Below are positions 34,802 to 43,339 of a stretch of 64,000 bases of DNA, piece by piece; position 1 is the stretch's first letter, and every line of letters starts with the position of its first letter. Origin of the DNA: Kolteria novifilia (GTDB lineage: Bacteria > Planctomycetota > Planctomycetia > Kolteriales > Kolteriaceae); NCBI GenBank assembly GCA_007748055.1, contig CP036279.1, positions 806,001 through 870,000 on the forward strand, written 5' to 3'. The translations under genes and the position numbers were made by a program. Under the pieces are notes generated by a model. That model did not search any database. It saw only the letters and a program-made list of their open reading frames with translations, and had not been told where the DNA came from.

Positions 34802-35332
34802 TTAGAACGATTTGACTTCGATGATCACGGAGTGGAGCAACTCGTTGATCTGACGCTTGAGATCGGCTCGGCGGTCGTTGGTGAGATAGACGCGCCGGGC
34901 GGTCTCGACGAAGTCCGCGCCGAAGTCGCCGTCAGACTCGAATCGGCGCAGTTTCTCTTCCAGACCCCACAGAATCGCGTTGATTTCATCCAATTCCGAA
35001 CTCAGAACCTCCAAATCGTCGCGATTCTCGAACAGTTGGCAGTGAATTTGTTCCAAGAGTTCGAGTTCCCGCTCGACGTGGCCGCGTTGCTCGGCGCTGG
35101 TGATCCGGTCCCGCTTGAGCGAGAGAATGCTGATCTTGTCGATGAACTCGCCTGGGGAGACCGGCATGGGGACGGAGCGAACGGGGCGCCGCGCCGCGGC
35201 GGAGAAGGTCAGTTTCGGACGTCGTTCGTCATTCATAAAGGTTGTCGGGGGCGTGGTTTGCGGTGATCTGCCATTGGGAGGATGCATGGCGTTGTCCATC
35301 GGGCTTCGTTCCAGCGGCTCGGCGCAGTCCAC
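34802..35332 (-). CDS. DUF6165 family protein
   Basis: Up to 176 residues. From about residue 50 it matches the DUF6165 pattern: PVSPGEFIDKISILSLKRDRI at the start, a helical middle, ELDEINAILWGLEEKLR and a C-terminus ending in LTNDRRADLKRQINELLHS and IIEVKSF. These short helical proteins often sit among LPS-core glycosyltransferase genes, which agrees with the LPS cluster that begins 250 bp further on. No function is known to me. The start is uncertain: several in-frame ATG codons (35332, 35299, 35236) lack a clear ribosome-binding site and the family part begins only at about 35170. Confidence 0.7.
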   Translation of the reverse strand: MDCAEPLERSPMDNAMHPPNGRSPQTTPPTTFMNDERRPKLTFSAAARRPVRSVPMPVSPGEFIDKISILSLKRDRITSAEQRGHVERELELLEQIHCQLFENRDDLEVLSSELDEINAILWGLEEKLRRFESDGDFGADFVETARRVYLTNDRRADLKRQINELLHSVIIEVKSF

Positions 35333-35576
35333 CCCGGTGCGTTGGAGGGAGGATTGCGGTTCCCTATGGAGATGAAACCCCAGTGACGGGGGCTATTCTC
35401 CCGACGTCTTTCTGAACTGGAACGTATGGGTAATTCCGCTTCTCAGCAAATGAAAAAACGTTCACCTAAGCCTTTTGTTGTCCAAACGGTCTCCATCATC
35501 GCGACTTGGCTGCGTGAACCAGGACTCCTCGGGTGACCGAAAGCATGACCAAGCAAAGGATTACTTCCAGACGGTG

Positions 35577-36635
35577 ATGAAGCAAGAAGAGTTCCGGCGT
35601 CTCGTGCGAGGCGAATCGAGGGGATGGCTCGCCAGCGCGACGAGGGGGGCGTTGTGGGTCCTCTCGTTGCCCTACGCTCTCGGTGTTTCGCTACGGAACC
35701 TCGCGTTCGATCGAGGCTGGCGCGAGGTCGTTCGCGCCCGACTGCCCGTCCTCAGCGTTGGCAATGTGACAGTTGGTGGGACGGGAAAGACCCCCATGGT
35801 CGAGTACTTCGCCAGCCAACTTCGCGAGAAGGGCTTGCGGGTTTGCCTACTTAGCCGAGGTTACGGAGTCAGTGATGGTCCCAATGATGAGGCCCTGGTG
35901 CTGGAGGAGAACCTTCCCGACGTTCCCCATCTTCAAGGTCGAAATCGGGCCCAGCTCGCCACCATCGCTGACGAGGAATTGGAAAGTCAGGTCCTGGTGC
36001 TCGACGACGGCTTTCAGCATCGTCGACTTGGCCGAGACGCGGACGTTGTCTTGATCGACGCCACTGATCCCTTTGGTGGGGGACGCCTGCTTCCCGCCGG
36101 GCTCCTGCGCGAGCCGTTCTCGTCCCTGGGGCGTGCCGATTTGGTGGTCTTGACGAGGCGAGACGCCATCGACGAGGACCAGCGTCGGTCAATCAAGCGT
36201 CGGTTGGGACGTTGGACCAAGGCTCCCTGGGCGGAGGTGTCGTTCGACCCGACCGCGCTGGTTGACGCCGAGGGAGCAGAGCGTCCGATCGCGGCGTTGG
36301 CGGGAAAACGCGTGGCGACCTTTTGTGGTCTGGGCAATCCCGAGGGGTTTCGGCGTACCGTCGCGTTGCTCGGTGGAGAGACGATCGACCACCGCGACTT
36401 TCCTGATCATCACCCCTACTCGCGCGACGACATCGAGTCGCTGCTCGCTTGGGTCGCGGAGGTTCGTCCCGAGTTGGTGCTGACGACGCAAAAGGATCTG
36501 GTGAAGGTTCGGCTCACGCTGCTGGGCTCGGTCCCCTTGGCCGCCGTGAAGATCGCCGCGCGGGTCGACGAGGGCGCCGAGGCGATCGACCACGTGCTCG
36601 CTCAAATCGCCGCGAAGGTTCCTCGAGAAGAGTGA
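35577..36635 (+). CDS. lpxK: Tetraacyldisaccharide 4'-kinase (lipid A)
   Basis: A 352-residue protein. LpxK phosphorylates the 4' position of the lipid A precursor at the inner membrane. Evidence: an N-terminal amphipathic membrane-contact region (LWVLSLPYALGVSLRNL), the P-loop VGNVTVGGTGKT with Lys71, LLSRGYG, DDGFQHRRLGRDADVVLIDATDPFGGG, a highly specific LpxK signature, LLPAGLLREP, and HHPYSRDDIESLLAW near the end. Length is usual. I chose ATG 35577 over the more upstream ATG 35475, whose extra residues are not LpxK-like. HldE follows 218 bp downstream on the same strand. This shows that the organism makes phosphorylated lipid A. Confidence 0.93.
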   Translation: MKQEEFRRLVRGESRGWLASATRGALWVLSLPYALGVSLRNLAFDRGWREVVRARLPVLSVGNVTVGGTGKTPMVEYFASQLREKGLRVCLLSRGYGVSDGPNDEALVLEENLPDVPHLQGRNRAQLATIADEELESQVLVLDDGFQHRRLGRDADVVLIDATDPFGGGRLLPAGLLREPFSSLGRADLVVLTRRDAIDEDQRRSIKRRLGRWTKAPWAEVSFDPTALVDAEGAERPIAALAGKRVATFCGLGNPEGFRRTVALLGGETIDHRDFPDHHPYSRDDIESLLAWVAEVRPELVLTTQKDLVKVRLTLLGSVPLAAVKIAARVDEGAEAIDHVLAQIAAKVPREE

Positions 36636-36853
36636 CATCGTTCTATCTCCTTGTTTACCAATGAGATGCGTCTTTCGTGTCCCGTGAAATCGGGGTTGCG
36701 GGATTCTGCCGGTCGGCTAAAGTGCCGCCCCCGACTCGTTGGGGCCGTTGAGTTCCCCGCCGTGGTGGGGGTCCGCCCAACTCGGGCGTGGGGGACTCCG
36801 CCCACTTCGGGGGCTCGGGACTTGGTCCAACTTGGCATCGTGAAGAGGCGAGC

Positions 36854-38344
36854 ATGCCCTCCTCGTTGATTTCGATCGTGGAGAACTTGGGACGACCGAG
36901 GATTGCCGTGATCGGTGATCTGATCCTCGATCGGTACGTTTGGGGGGATGCCGAACGGATTAGCCAAGAGGCTCCCGTCATCTTGATGCGTGCCCACAAG
37001 CGCGAAGAGCGGCTGGGCGGTTCGGCGAGTGTCGCCGCGATGCTGGCGGAGCTTGGAGCGGACGTGGCGCTGGCGACGGTGGTCGGCGACGACGACGCCG
37101 GACGTCGCAGCCGCGAGCTACTGGTGGAACAGGGGATCGACGACGAGTTCGTCCTCGTCGATCCGAACCGGCCGACGACGCTCAAGGAACGCTACGTCGG
37201 CTTGGCTCAGCACCGTCACGCCCAGCAGATGATGCGGGTCGACTACGAGGTCCGCGATGACATCGAGGACGAACTTGTCGTCCGTCTCGCGTCGGCTCTC
37301 GAACTGAACCTGACCGACTACGATCTGGTGCTCATCAGCGACTACAACAAGGGGGTGTGCACCCCGCCTTTGAATCGCCGTGTCATCGAGGCATGCCGCG
37401 AGCAGGGTAAGCGGGTGCTCGTCGATCCGGTCCGTGGCGGGAACTACGTCACGCGCTACCGCGGCTGCACGACGATGACTCCCAACCGTCTGGAAGCGGG
37501 CTTGGCGACTGACCGCGAGATCGACGATCTCGAGAGCGCGGCGGACGCGGCCGATGAGTTGCGCCGCTCGCTGGACATGGAGGTCGGCATCGTCACGCTC
37601 GATCGTCAGGGCATGGTTCTCGTCGATCGCGAAGGCAATGCCCACCACCATCCGGTGCGTCCCCGGCAGATCTACGACATCACCGGTGCCGGCGACATGG
37701 TTCTGGCGGTGCTGGGGCTGGTCCTCGCCGCGGGGCACGACTACGCCGAGGCGATCGCGTTGGCGAACACCGCCGGCGGACTCGAGGTCGAACAGTTCGG
37801 TGTCGCGACGATCACCCGCGAGCAGATCATCGGCGACTTGATCGGCAACGTCTCCGGCAGGAGCAAGGTTGTCAGCCAGACGGCACTGTTGAAGGATCTG
37901 GAACAGGCACGCCAGTCGGGCCAGTCGATCGTCTTCACCAACGGATGCTTCGACATCCTGCACGCCGGTCACGTTCACTACCTCAAGGAAGCCAAGGCCC
38001 AAGGGGACTTGCTCGTCGTTGGGCTCAACTCCGACGCGAGCGTGCGGAGCCTCGGCAAGGCCCCCGACCGACCGATCAACGATCAAGCCAGCCGCGCGGC
38101 GGTCTTGTCGGCGCTCGAGTGCGTCGACTATGTCTGCCTGTTCGAGGAAGAGACACCCCTTGAGTTGATCGAGGCAGTTCGCCCCGGCGTACTCGTCAAA
38201 GGGGCCGACTACCGCTTGGACGAAGTCGTCGGTCGCGACGTCGTCGAATGCGAAGGGGGCCGTGTCCATCTCGCCGAGTTGGTACCCGGGCAGTCGACGA
38301 CCTCGATGCTGTCGGTCATCCGAGGCAAGAAGGAGGCGGCGTAG
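36854..38344 (+). CDS. hldE: Bifunctional heptose-7-phosphate kinase / heptose-1-phosphate adenylyltransferase
   Basis: A 496-residue, two-domain cytoplasmic enzyme. The ribokinase-like N-terminal domain (about 1-330) has IGDLILDRYVWGDAERISQEAP, GGSASVAAMLAELGA and DITGAGDMVLA, with the catalytic Asp in GAGD. The C-terminal cytidylyltransferase domain (about 355-496) has VFTNGCFDILHAGHVHYL (HxGH motif), VGLNSDASVR and LVKGADYRLD. Together they make ADP-D-glycero-beta-D-manno-heptose with GmhB and GmhA. Both domains look complete. GAGG lies 5 nt before ATG 36854. GmhA is at 55.4 kb and the likely heptosyltransferase is the next gene; GmhB is not seen. Confidence 0.95.
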   Translation: MPSSLISIVENLGRPRIAVIGDLILDRYVWGDAERISQEAPVILMRAHKREERLGGSASVAAMLAELGADVALATVVGDDDAGRRSRELLVEQGIDDEFVLVDPNRPTTLKERYVGLAQHRHAQQMMRVDYEVRDDIEDELVVRLASALELNLTDYDLVLISDYNKGVCTPPLNRRVIEACREQGKRVLVDPVRGGNYVTRYRGCTTMTPNRLEAGLATDREIDDLESAADAADELRRSLDMEVGIVTLDRQGMVLVDREGNAHHHPVRPRQIYDITGAGDMVLAVLGLVLAAGHDYAEAIALANTAGGLEVEQFGVATITREQIIGDLIGNVSGRSKVVSQTALLKDLEQARQSGQSIVFTNGCFDILHAGHVHYLKEAKAQGDLLVVGLNSDASVRSLGKAPDRPINDQASRAAVLSALECVDYVCLFEEETPLELIEAVRPGVLVKGADYRLDEVVGRDVVECEGGRVHLAELVPGQSTTSMLSVIRGKKEAA

Positions 38345-38479
38345 ACCAACGTCGCTCGCGACTCGGTGGGTCGCGCAACGCGAAGAGACATCGGCCGTGG
38401 GTCGGCCAGTGCTGATTTCGGTCTCGAGCATCGGCGCGTGGGACGTCCGATCGGGTCGGGACCATCTTCGGGAGCAAGC

Positions 38480-39535
38480 GTGAAGATCCTGGTCTTCTGC
38501 CCGAATTGGATCGGTGACGTGGTCATGGCCACGCCCACCCTTCGGTCACTGCACAACCATTTTCCGGATGCTCACCTCGCGGGAGTGATGCGTCCCTATG
38601 TCGCCGAGGTCCTCGCGGGGAATCCTCGCCTCGATGCGACCATCCTTTGTGATCGCCGGAGTTCCGACCTGACGCATCGTCCACTCGAGGTGACGCGTCG
38701 GCTTCGACGCGAGGGCTTCGACCTCGCGGTACTCCTGACCAACAGCTTTCGCAGCGCGCTGCTCGCCTGGCTCGGTGGGGCCAAACGCCGTGTCGGCTAC
38801 GGTCGCGATGGCCGATGGTTCTTGCTGAACGATCGGATCTCGGCCGGCTCTCCCTTCGCCCGACGTCGCCCCTCGCCGGTGATCGACTACTACCTGCGGA
38901 TCGCCGAGCACGTTGGGGCCCCGTCCGACGGCTACCAGATGGATCTCTACACGACCGAAGCCGACGAAGCGGCCGCCGACGATCTCTGGCGACGCCACGA
39001 ATTGAGCGATCAAGAGGTCGTGGCGCTGAATCCCGGAGCGGCGTTCGGCCCCGCCAAACGCTGGCCTAGTCACTACTTCTCGGAACTGGCGCGTCGCCTG
39101 GTCGACGAACGGGGCGTCAAAGTCCTCGTCCTCTGTGGGCCCAAGGAGCGCGGCTTCGCTCGATTCATCACCGACGCGAGCTTCCGGCCTCGCCAAGTGC
39201 GCAGCCTCGCCGATGAGCCGGTCTCAATCGGGCTGACCAAGGCACTGATTCGGCGGAGCCGTCTACTCGTCTCGACCGATTCCGGCCCGAGGCACTTCGC
39301 GGCCGCGTTCGGCGTGCCGGTGGTCAGTCTCTTCGGACCGACGCACATCGAATGGACCGAGACCTACTTCGAGAAGGAGACGACGCTCCAGAAGAAGCTC
39401 TCCTGCGGTCCCTGTCAGCAGCGCGTCTGTCCGTTGGGGCATCATCGCTGCATGCAGGAACTCGCGGTCGAGGAGGTCTTCGTGGCGGCTCTCAAAAGAC
39501 TCAACGAAGGGGATGCGTCGACAGCGGCCGCATGA
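38480..39535 (+). CDS. waaF: GT9 heptosyltransferase, LPS core (WaaF-like)
   Basis: A 351-residue glycosyltransferase of family 9. The typical start is KILVFCPNWIGDVVMATPTLRSL, the WaaF form of the WIGD(V/M)V motif. The donor half has ALNPGAAFGPAKRWP, VLVLCGPKER, STDSGPRHFAAAFGVPVVSLFGPTHIEWT, followed by a cysteine-rich tail (LSCGPCQQRVCPLGHHRCM), as in heptosyltransferase II. It adds ADP-heptose to the inner core at the cytoplasmic face. The start is GTG 38480, after GGGAG with 5-nt spacing, and within 135 bp of hldE. The exact acceptor is inferred. Confidence 0.9.
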   Translation: MKILVFCPNWIGDVVMATPTLRSLHNHFPDAHLAGVMRPYVAEVLAGNPRLDATILCDRRSSDLTHRPLEVTRRLRREGFDLAVLLTNSFRSALLAWLGGAKRRVGYGRDGRWFLLNDRISAGSPFARRRPSPVIDYYLRIAEHVGAPSDGYQMDLYTTEADEAAADDLWRRHELSDQEVVALNPGAAFGPAKRWPSHYFSELARRLVDERGVKVLVLCGPKERGFARFITDASFRPRQVRSLADEPVSIGLTKALIRRSRLLVSTDSGPRHFAAAFGVPVVSLFGPTHIEWTETYFEKETTLQKKLSCGPCQQRVCPLGHHRCMQELAVEEVFVAALKRLNEGDASTAAA

Positions 39536-39546
39536 CGTGGTCTGTG

Positions 39547-39659
39547 AGTCGCATTGGTCCAGCACGACGTTCAAGTTGGTGGCGCCACGATGCTTGCCAG
39601 CCAGTGCCAAAGGGATAGGGTTGCACGAACACCAACGTCAGGTTGGAACAGAGCACTAG
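39547..39659 (+). mobile_element. Family-A element, copy 2 (left end degenerate)
   Basis: GCATTGGTCC (left, with CTAG changed), GCCAGTGCCAAAGGGATAGGG inside (in two parts), and GTTGGAACAGAGCACTAG at the right end. It sits between waaF and the LPS-kinase gene; the start codon of the latter is 15 bp from the right end. Confidence 0.75.
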
Positions 39660-39674
39660 ATAGGATTTGCTCCG

Positions 39675-40601
39675 ATGGTAATCCGGACACCTCCGACTGA
39701 TCGCGGTCAGCTCCATCAGTCCGATGTCCGCTCCCCGCTCACTTGGCCCCATGGGCATGTCTGTTTCGACGAAGGACGCCTCTGGGTTCACCCCGACTAC
39801 GTGGAGACGTTTCAGCAGCGCGGTTGGACGACTCTCGAGGCGGTGATGCAAGCCGAGGATGTCACGGTCGTTCGCCGGGTAGGGCAACGCGACAACACCA
39901 GGCTCACCCTCGCCCGCGCCTCCGACGGCAAAGTCGTCCGCGCCTACATGAAGCGTCACGTAAGTCGTTGTTTTGGCGATTGGCTCTTCGGGATCGTCTC
40001 CGGACGTGGTTGGTCGCCGCCCGGGATCGCGGAAGCGGAATCGGTCGCGGCAGCGCGTCGGGCCGGTGTCGCGACGATGACCACGATCGCCGCCGGGTGC
40101 GAGATCAACGAACGCCCCTGGCAAGCGGCCTCCTTCTTTGTCAGCGAGGAGATCGACGGCGGCGTACCCGCGGACGACTTTTGGCGCGCCGAGTTCCCCT
40201 CAGACGCTGGCGGAGACAACGAACACGATCCACGCCGGGACGCGGTCATCGAGGCTCTCGCCCGCAGTGCTCGACGGCTTCATGGCGCGGGCATGTTTCA
40301 CCGCGACTTCTACTGGTGTCACTTCTTCGTCCGTCAGCATCCGCACGAACCCGGGAAGTTCGCCGCTCACCTCATCGACTTGCAGCGCATCGTCCGCCGT
40401 CCGCTCCTCGCCGCTCGGTGGCGACTGAAGGACCTCGCTCAGTTCGTCTATTCGATTCCCGAGGGAGCTCTGAGCAACGACGAACGCCGCCGCTGGTTCG
40501 AGTACTATCGCGACATCGACAGGTGGTCCTGGTCGCATCGGCTCGAGTGGGCCGCCATTCGCGTCAGAGCCTGGTTCTACCGTGTGAAAGAGAGGCTCTA
40601 G
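39675..40601 (+). CDS. Lipopolysaccharide kinase (InaA/WaaP) family protein
   Basis: A 308-residue protein-kinase-like fold. Features: LTLARASDGKVVRAYMKRH holding the nucleotide-binding Lys; EAESVAAARRAGVAT; FFVSEEIDGG; LHGAGMFHRDFYWCHFF with the catalytic HRD loop (about residue 209); and AAHLIDLQRIVRRP, an Asp for magnesium in place of DFG. Members phosphorylate the heptose or Kdo of LPS core. Its position between the heptosyltransferase and the GT4 gene fits. AGGA lies 9 nt before ATG 39675. Its TAG stop overlaps the next GTG start. Confidence 0.85.
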   Translation: MVIRTPPTDRGQLHQSDVRSPLTWPHGHVCFDEGRLWVHPDYVETFQQRGWTTLEAVMQAEDVTVVRRVGQRDNTRLTLARASDGKVVRAYMKRHVSRCFGDWLFGIVSGRGWSPPGIAEAESVAAARRAGVATMTTIAAGCEINERPWQAASFFVSEEIDGGVPADDFWRAEFPSDAGGDNEHDPRRDAVIEALARSARRLHGAGMFHRDFYWCHFFVRQHPHEPGKFAAHLIDLQRIVRRPLLAARWRLKDLAQFVYSIPEGALSNDERRRWFEYYRDIDRWSWSHRLEWAAIRVRAWFYRVKERL

Positions 40602-41758
40602 TGAGAATCGCTCTGGTCATCGGTCGCTACAACGCGACGGGGGGAGGCGCGGAACGCTGGACCGATCGGCACGCCCGTTGGCTTCTCGCTCACGGGCATG
40701 ACGTTCACCTCGTTTCCGGCGGCTTCTCCGGTCTGCCCGAAGGGGCGACGGCGCACGAGGTGACCGTGGCGCGTCGCTGCGCCAAGCCACGCCTCGCCTT
40801 CGCGGAGAAGGCCGAAGAGATTGTCCGCCGCGGTTCGTTTGATGTCGTCCACGACATGGGCGATGGTTGGACCTCGGACCTCTTCATGCCGCATCATGGG
40901 ACGCGGCGCGGAGGCTTCGAACAGAACAGTTTACTCGTGCCACGCTGGCTACGGCCGACGCGCGGACTGGCTCGCCAACTCCTGCCCCGCTACCGCGAGT
41001 TTGACGAACTCGAGAGCCGGCAATACGAACCGGTCGCGGGACGGCTCTTCGTGGCCCTTTCGCACATGGTTCGCGAGCACATGATGGGCTACTACGGCGT
41101 CGCCGAGGAGCAGATTCGCATTGTTCCCAACGGCGTCGACCCGAACCGGTTCCATCCCGACGAGCATGGCGAGACGCGAGCGCGGATGCGTCGCGAACTC
41201 GCGGTCGAGGATGCGGTCGTCTACTTGTTGATCGCTCACAACTTTCGGCTCAAGGGTCTCGATCCGCTGCTCGAGGCGTTGGCCACCTTGCGGTCGCGGG
41301 GCCGTAGCGCCGTCGTCGTCGTGGTCGGCGCTGGCCGAGTGGCACCGTACCAACGGATGGCGGACCGGCTCGGCATTCTGGACGCGGTCCGATTCGCCGG
41401 TTCGCGCGATGACGCTCTTCCCTACTATCAGGCCGCCGACGTCTACGTGCAGCCGACGTACTACGACCCCTGTAGCTTGGTGGTGCTCGAGGCGCTCGCG
41501 TGTGGATTGCCCGTCGTCACGACGCGTCACAACGGCGCCGGCGAGTTGATGGAGCCGGGCGTGAGTGGGGCGGTCATCGAGACGCCGACCGATGTGAGGG
41601 GGCTCGCCGAGGCGATGGACTCTTTCCATGAGGAGGAGGTTCGCCGGGTCGCGAGTGTGGCCGCGCGGTGCAACGCGCTGGAGAACACGATCGATCACAA
41701 CGCGGAACGGTTGCTGAGCCTGTATGGGGATGTCGCGGGCCGCCGAGCTTGTGCCTAG
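40601..41758 (+). CDS. GT4-family glycosyltransferase, LPS core (WaaG-like)
   Basis: A 385-residue GT-B enzyme. The N-terminal part begins with RIALVIGRYNATGGGAERW. The C-terminal donor domain has VPNGVDPNRFHPDE, LLIAHNFRLKGLDPLLEAL, VVVGAGRVAPYQR, AADVYVQPTYYDPCSLVVLEALACGLPVV with the EX7E-type acidic pair, and NGAGELM. These are close to WaaG, which adds the first outer-core hexose. GTG 40601 overlaps the upstream stop in TAGTG. Its stop codon TAG (41756-41758) lies in the CTAG end of a family-A element. It is the last gene of the LPS-core run. Confidence 0.88.
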   Translation: MRIALVIGRYNATGGGAERWTDRHARWLLAHGHDVHLVSGGFSGLPEGATAHEVTVARRCAKPRLAFAEKAEEIVRRGSFDVVHDMGDGWTSDLFMPHHGTRRGGFEQNSLLVPRWLRPTRGLARQLLPRYREFDELESRQYEPVAGRLFVALSHMVREHMMGYYGVAEEQIRIVPNGVDPNRFHPDEHGETRARMRRELAVEDAVVYLLIAHNFRLKGLDPLLEALATLRSRGRSAVVVVVGAGRVAPYQRMADRLGILDAVRFAGSRDDALPYYQAADVYVQPTYYDPCSLVVLEALACGLPVVTTRHNGAGELMEPGVSGAVIETPTDVRGLAEAMDSFHEEEVRRVASVAARCNALENTIDHNAERLLSLYGDVAGRRACA

Positions 41759-41910
41759 AGCACTGGTCCTCTAGTTCTTGGGGTGCGACTGGCTGCTCGT
41801 CGGCCAGTGCCAAAGGGTTCGGCCTAGCAGTCCGTAGTTTCTTCGCTGCCGGCTTGAATCAACGGACTGCTAGACCAACACAAACTTTACGTTGGAACAG
41901 TCCACGTGTG
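41755..41910 (+). mobile_element. Family-A element, copy 3, interrupted by a family-B element
   Basis: Begins CTAGAGCACTGGTCC and carries GACTGGCTGCTCGTCGGCCAGT and CCAAAGGGTT; it resumes after the 50-bp insertion with ACCAACACAAACTTTACGTTGG and GAACAG. The right end has CACGTG in place of CACTAG. The left CTAG holds the stop codon of the GT4 gene. Confidence 0.8.
41824..41873. mobile_element. 50-bp family-B element nested in family A
   Basis: CTAGCAGTCCGT (41824-41835) and ACGGACTGCTAG (41862-41873) are a perfect 12-bp inverted repeat. The inner CTTCGCTGCCGGCTTGAATC joins the left and right ends of longer family-B copies. It is inserted in place of TTGCACCAGC of family-A copy 1. Confidence 0.85.
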
Positions 41911-41945
41911 TTGTTCGCGAAGAGAGGCCCCCTCACCCCTAACCC

Positions 41946-42219
41946 CTCTCCCACGGGGAGAGGGGAACAAGAGGCTCACTCTCCCACGGGGAGAGGGGAA
42001 TAAGAGGCTCACTCTCCCACGGGGAGACGGGAACAAGAGAATCTCTCCCACGGGGAGAGGGGAACAAGAGGCTCACTCTCCCACGGGGAGAGGGGAACAA
42101 GAGGCTCTCTCCCACGGGAGAGGGGAACAAGAGGCTAACTCTCCCACGGGGAGAGGGGAACAAGAGAATCTCTCCCACAGGGAGAGGGGAATAAGCGGCT
42201 CTCTCCCACGGGAGAGGGA
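41946..42219. repeat. Tandem array of nine palindromic units, 31-33 bp period
   Basis: Units begin with CTCTCCCAC at 41946, 41979, 42012, 42043, 42076, 42107, 42139, 42170 and 42201. Each has the palindrome CTCTCCC-ACG-GGGAGAG followed by GGGAACAAGAGGCTCA or a variant. The spacing is irregular and the units differ by small changes; there are no unique spacers. Confidence 0.9.
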
Positions 42220-42245
42220 ATCCGGCGGCCTGGCCTGAAGTTGTC

Positions 42246-42263
42246 GGTGGACCAGTGCGCTAG
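42246..42263 (-). mobile_element. Solo end of a family-A element
   Basis: GGTGGACCAGTGCGCTAG is the reverse complement of a family-A left end. No other half is seen. The CTAG (42260-42263) holds the stop codon of the NIF3 gene (minus strand). Together with copy 3 and the array it fills the whole gap 41759-42259, which holds no gene. Confidence 0.65.
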
Positions 42264-43054
42264 AGACGTCGAATCGGGTCGCGTTCTTCCTGACTGGCCC
42301 AGATGTCGAGGTTCTGCCACTCGTGGGCCATCCGTTCGGCGAGGCGCTCGAGAGCGAAACGTTCGGTGGCGTAGTGGCCCGCAAGGACAAGGCTGACGCC
42401 ATCGGCTTCCGCCGCGAGACAATCGTGAAACCGGGCCTCCCCAGTGAGGAAGGCATCGCAGCCGAGTCTGGTCGCGTCGGCGAGCATCTCGGCGGCGGCT
42501 CCGCACGCGACGGCCACTGTTTTTACCCGCTTCTCCGGCGCGCCGACGAAACGCATGTGGGGCGAGCCAAGAGTCTCCCCCACCAGGTGAACGAGTTCGT
42601 CGAGCCGCATCGCCGTCGGCAGGCTTCCCCAGCGTCCGGTGCCGACCTTCGTGTCGAACTCGCTGGGCGGTTTGTCCAGACGCATCGCCTGGGAATCGAC
42701 GAGTTGGAGCCGCGCCGCGATTTGGGCGTTGATCCCTTCGAAGGCGCTGTCGAACGCGGTGTGCGGACTGTAGACCGCCGATCCGGCTCGGGCGAGCTGA
42801 TAGACGGTGCCGTTGGGCCCATCGGCCACGAGACGCTTGGTGCCGCGAAAGAGAATCGGGTGATGGGCGACGACGAGATCGACACCTCGTCGAACGGCCT
42901 CGGCGGCCGAGGCGGGGGTGACCGTCAGACAGGTCATGATCCGTTCGACTTTCGCGATGCGGTCCCCTAACAAGAGACCGACATTGTCCCATTCTTCCGC
43001 GAGTGACGAGGGGAACCACTCATCCAGTTTCGACACGATGTCGCCGACTTTCAT
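42260..43054 (-). CDS. NIF3/DUF34 family metal-binding protein
   Basis: A 264-residue protein. Motifs: EEWDNVGLLLG (residues 21-30), VAHHPILF with His64 and His65, SPHTAFDSAFEGIN, TGEARFHDCLAA and GHYATERFALERLAE. These provide the di-metal site of the family. NIF3-like proteins have been annotated as GTP cyclohydrolase 1 type 2, but the real activity is unclear; DUF34 members may deal with metal or damaged cofactors. The length equals that of short, PII-insert-free members. ATG 43054 has GAGG 9 nt upstream. The stop codon is in a family-A end. Confidence 0.92.
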   Translation of the reverse strand: MKVGDIVSKLDEWFPSSLAEEWDNVGLLLGDRIAKVERIMTCLTVTPASAAEAVRRGVDLVVAHHPILFRGTKRLVADGPNGTVYQLARAGSAVYSPHTAFDSAFEGINAQIAARLQLVDSQAMRLDKPPSEFDTKVGTGRWGSLPTAMRLDELVHLVGETLGSPHMRFVGAPEKRVKTVAVACGAAAEMLADATRLGCDAFLTGEARFHDCLAAEADGVSLVLAGHYATERFALERLAERMAHEWQNLDIWASQEERDPIRRL

Positions 43055-43339
43055 TCGATGAACCTCACGGGGAGAAGGTGCTCGGACGACGGGCTCGACT
43101 CGCGGGCCGACGAGTGGCCAACCACTTTGGCCTCTGGCGGACTACACTACTCGTTTCGGCATCGATCGTCTCGGGAGGTTTGCCCGCGGAGACCTTGGAT
43201 GGCGGAACCACACGCATGGCATGAGTATCGCTGGGTTGGCATGAGAGTCGCTGAATCGCCAGCTTGGGAGCGGGTGGTCTTGGGAGTGGCTGCCAGACCA
43301 AGAGTGCCGGAGTCAAGCGGTTAGTCAGAAGGACGACTG

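Noticed and set aside
37118-38431. Minus-strand ORF (437 codons) across hldE
   Set aside because: Antisense of a complete HldE with all motifs; no family features.
41946-42219. Possible CRISPR array
   Set aside because: The 31-33 bp period comes from near-identical units with no unique spacers, and no cas genes are present.
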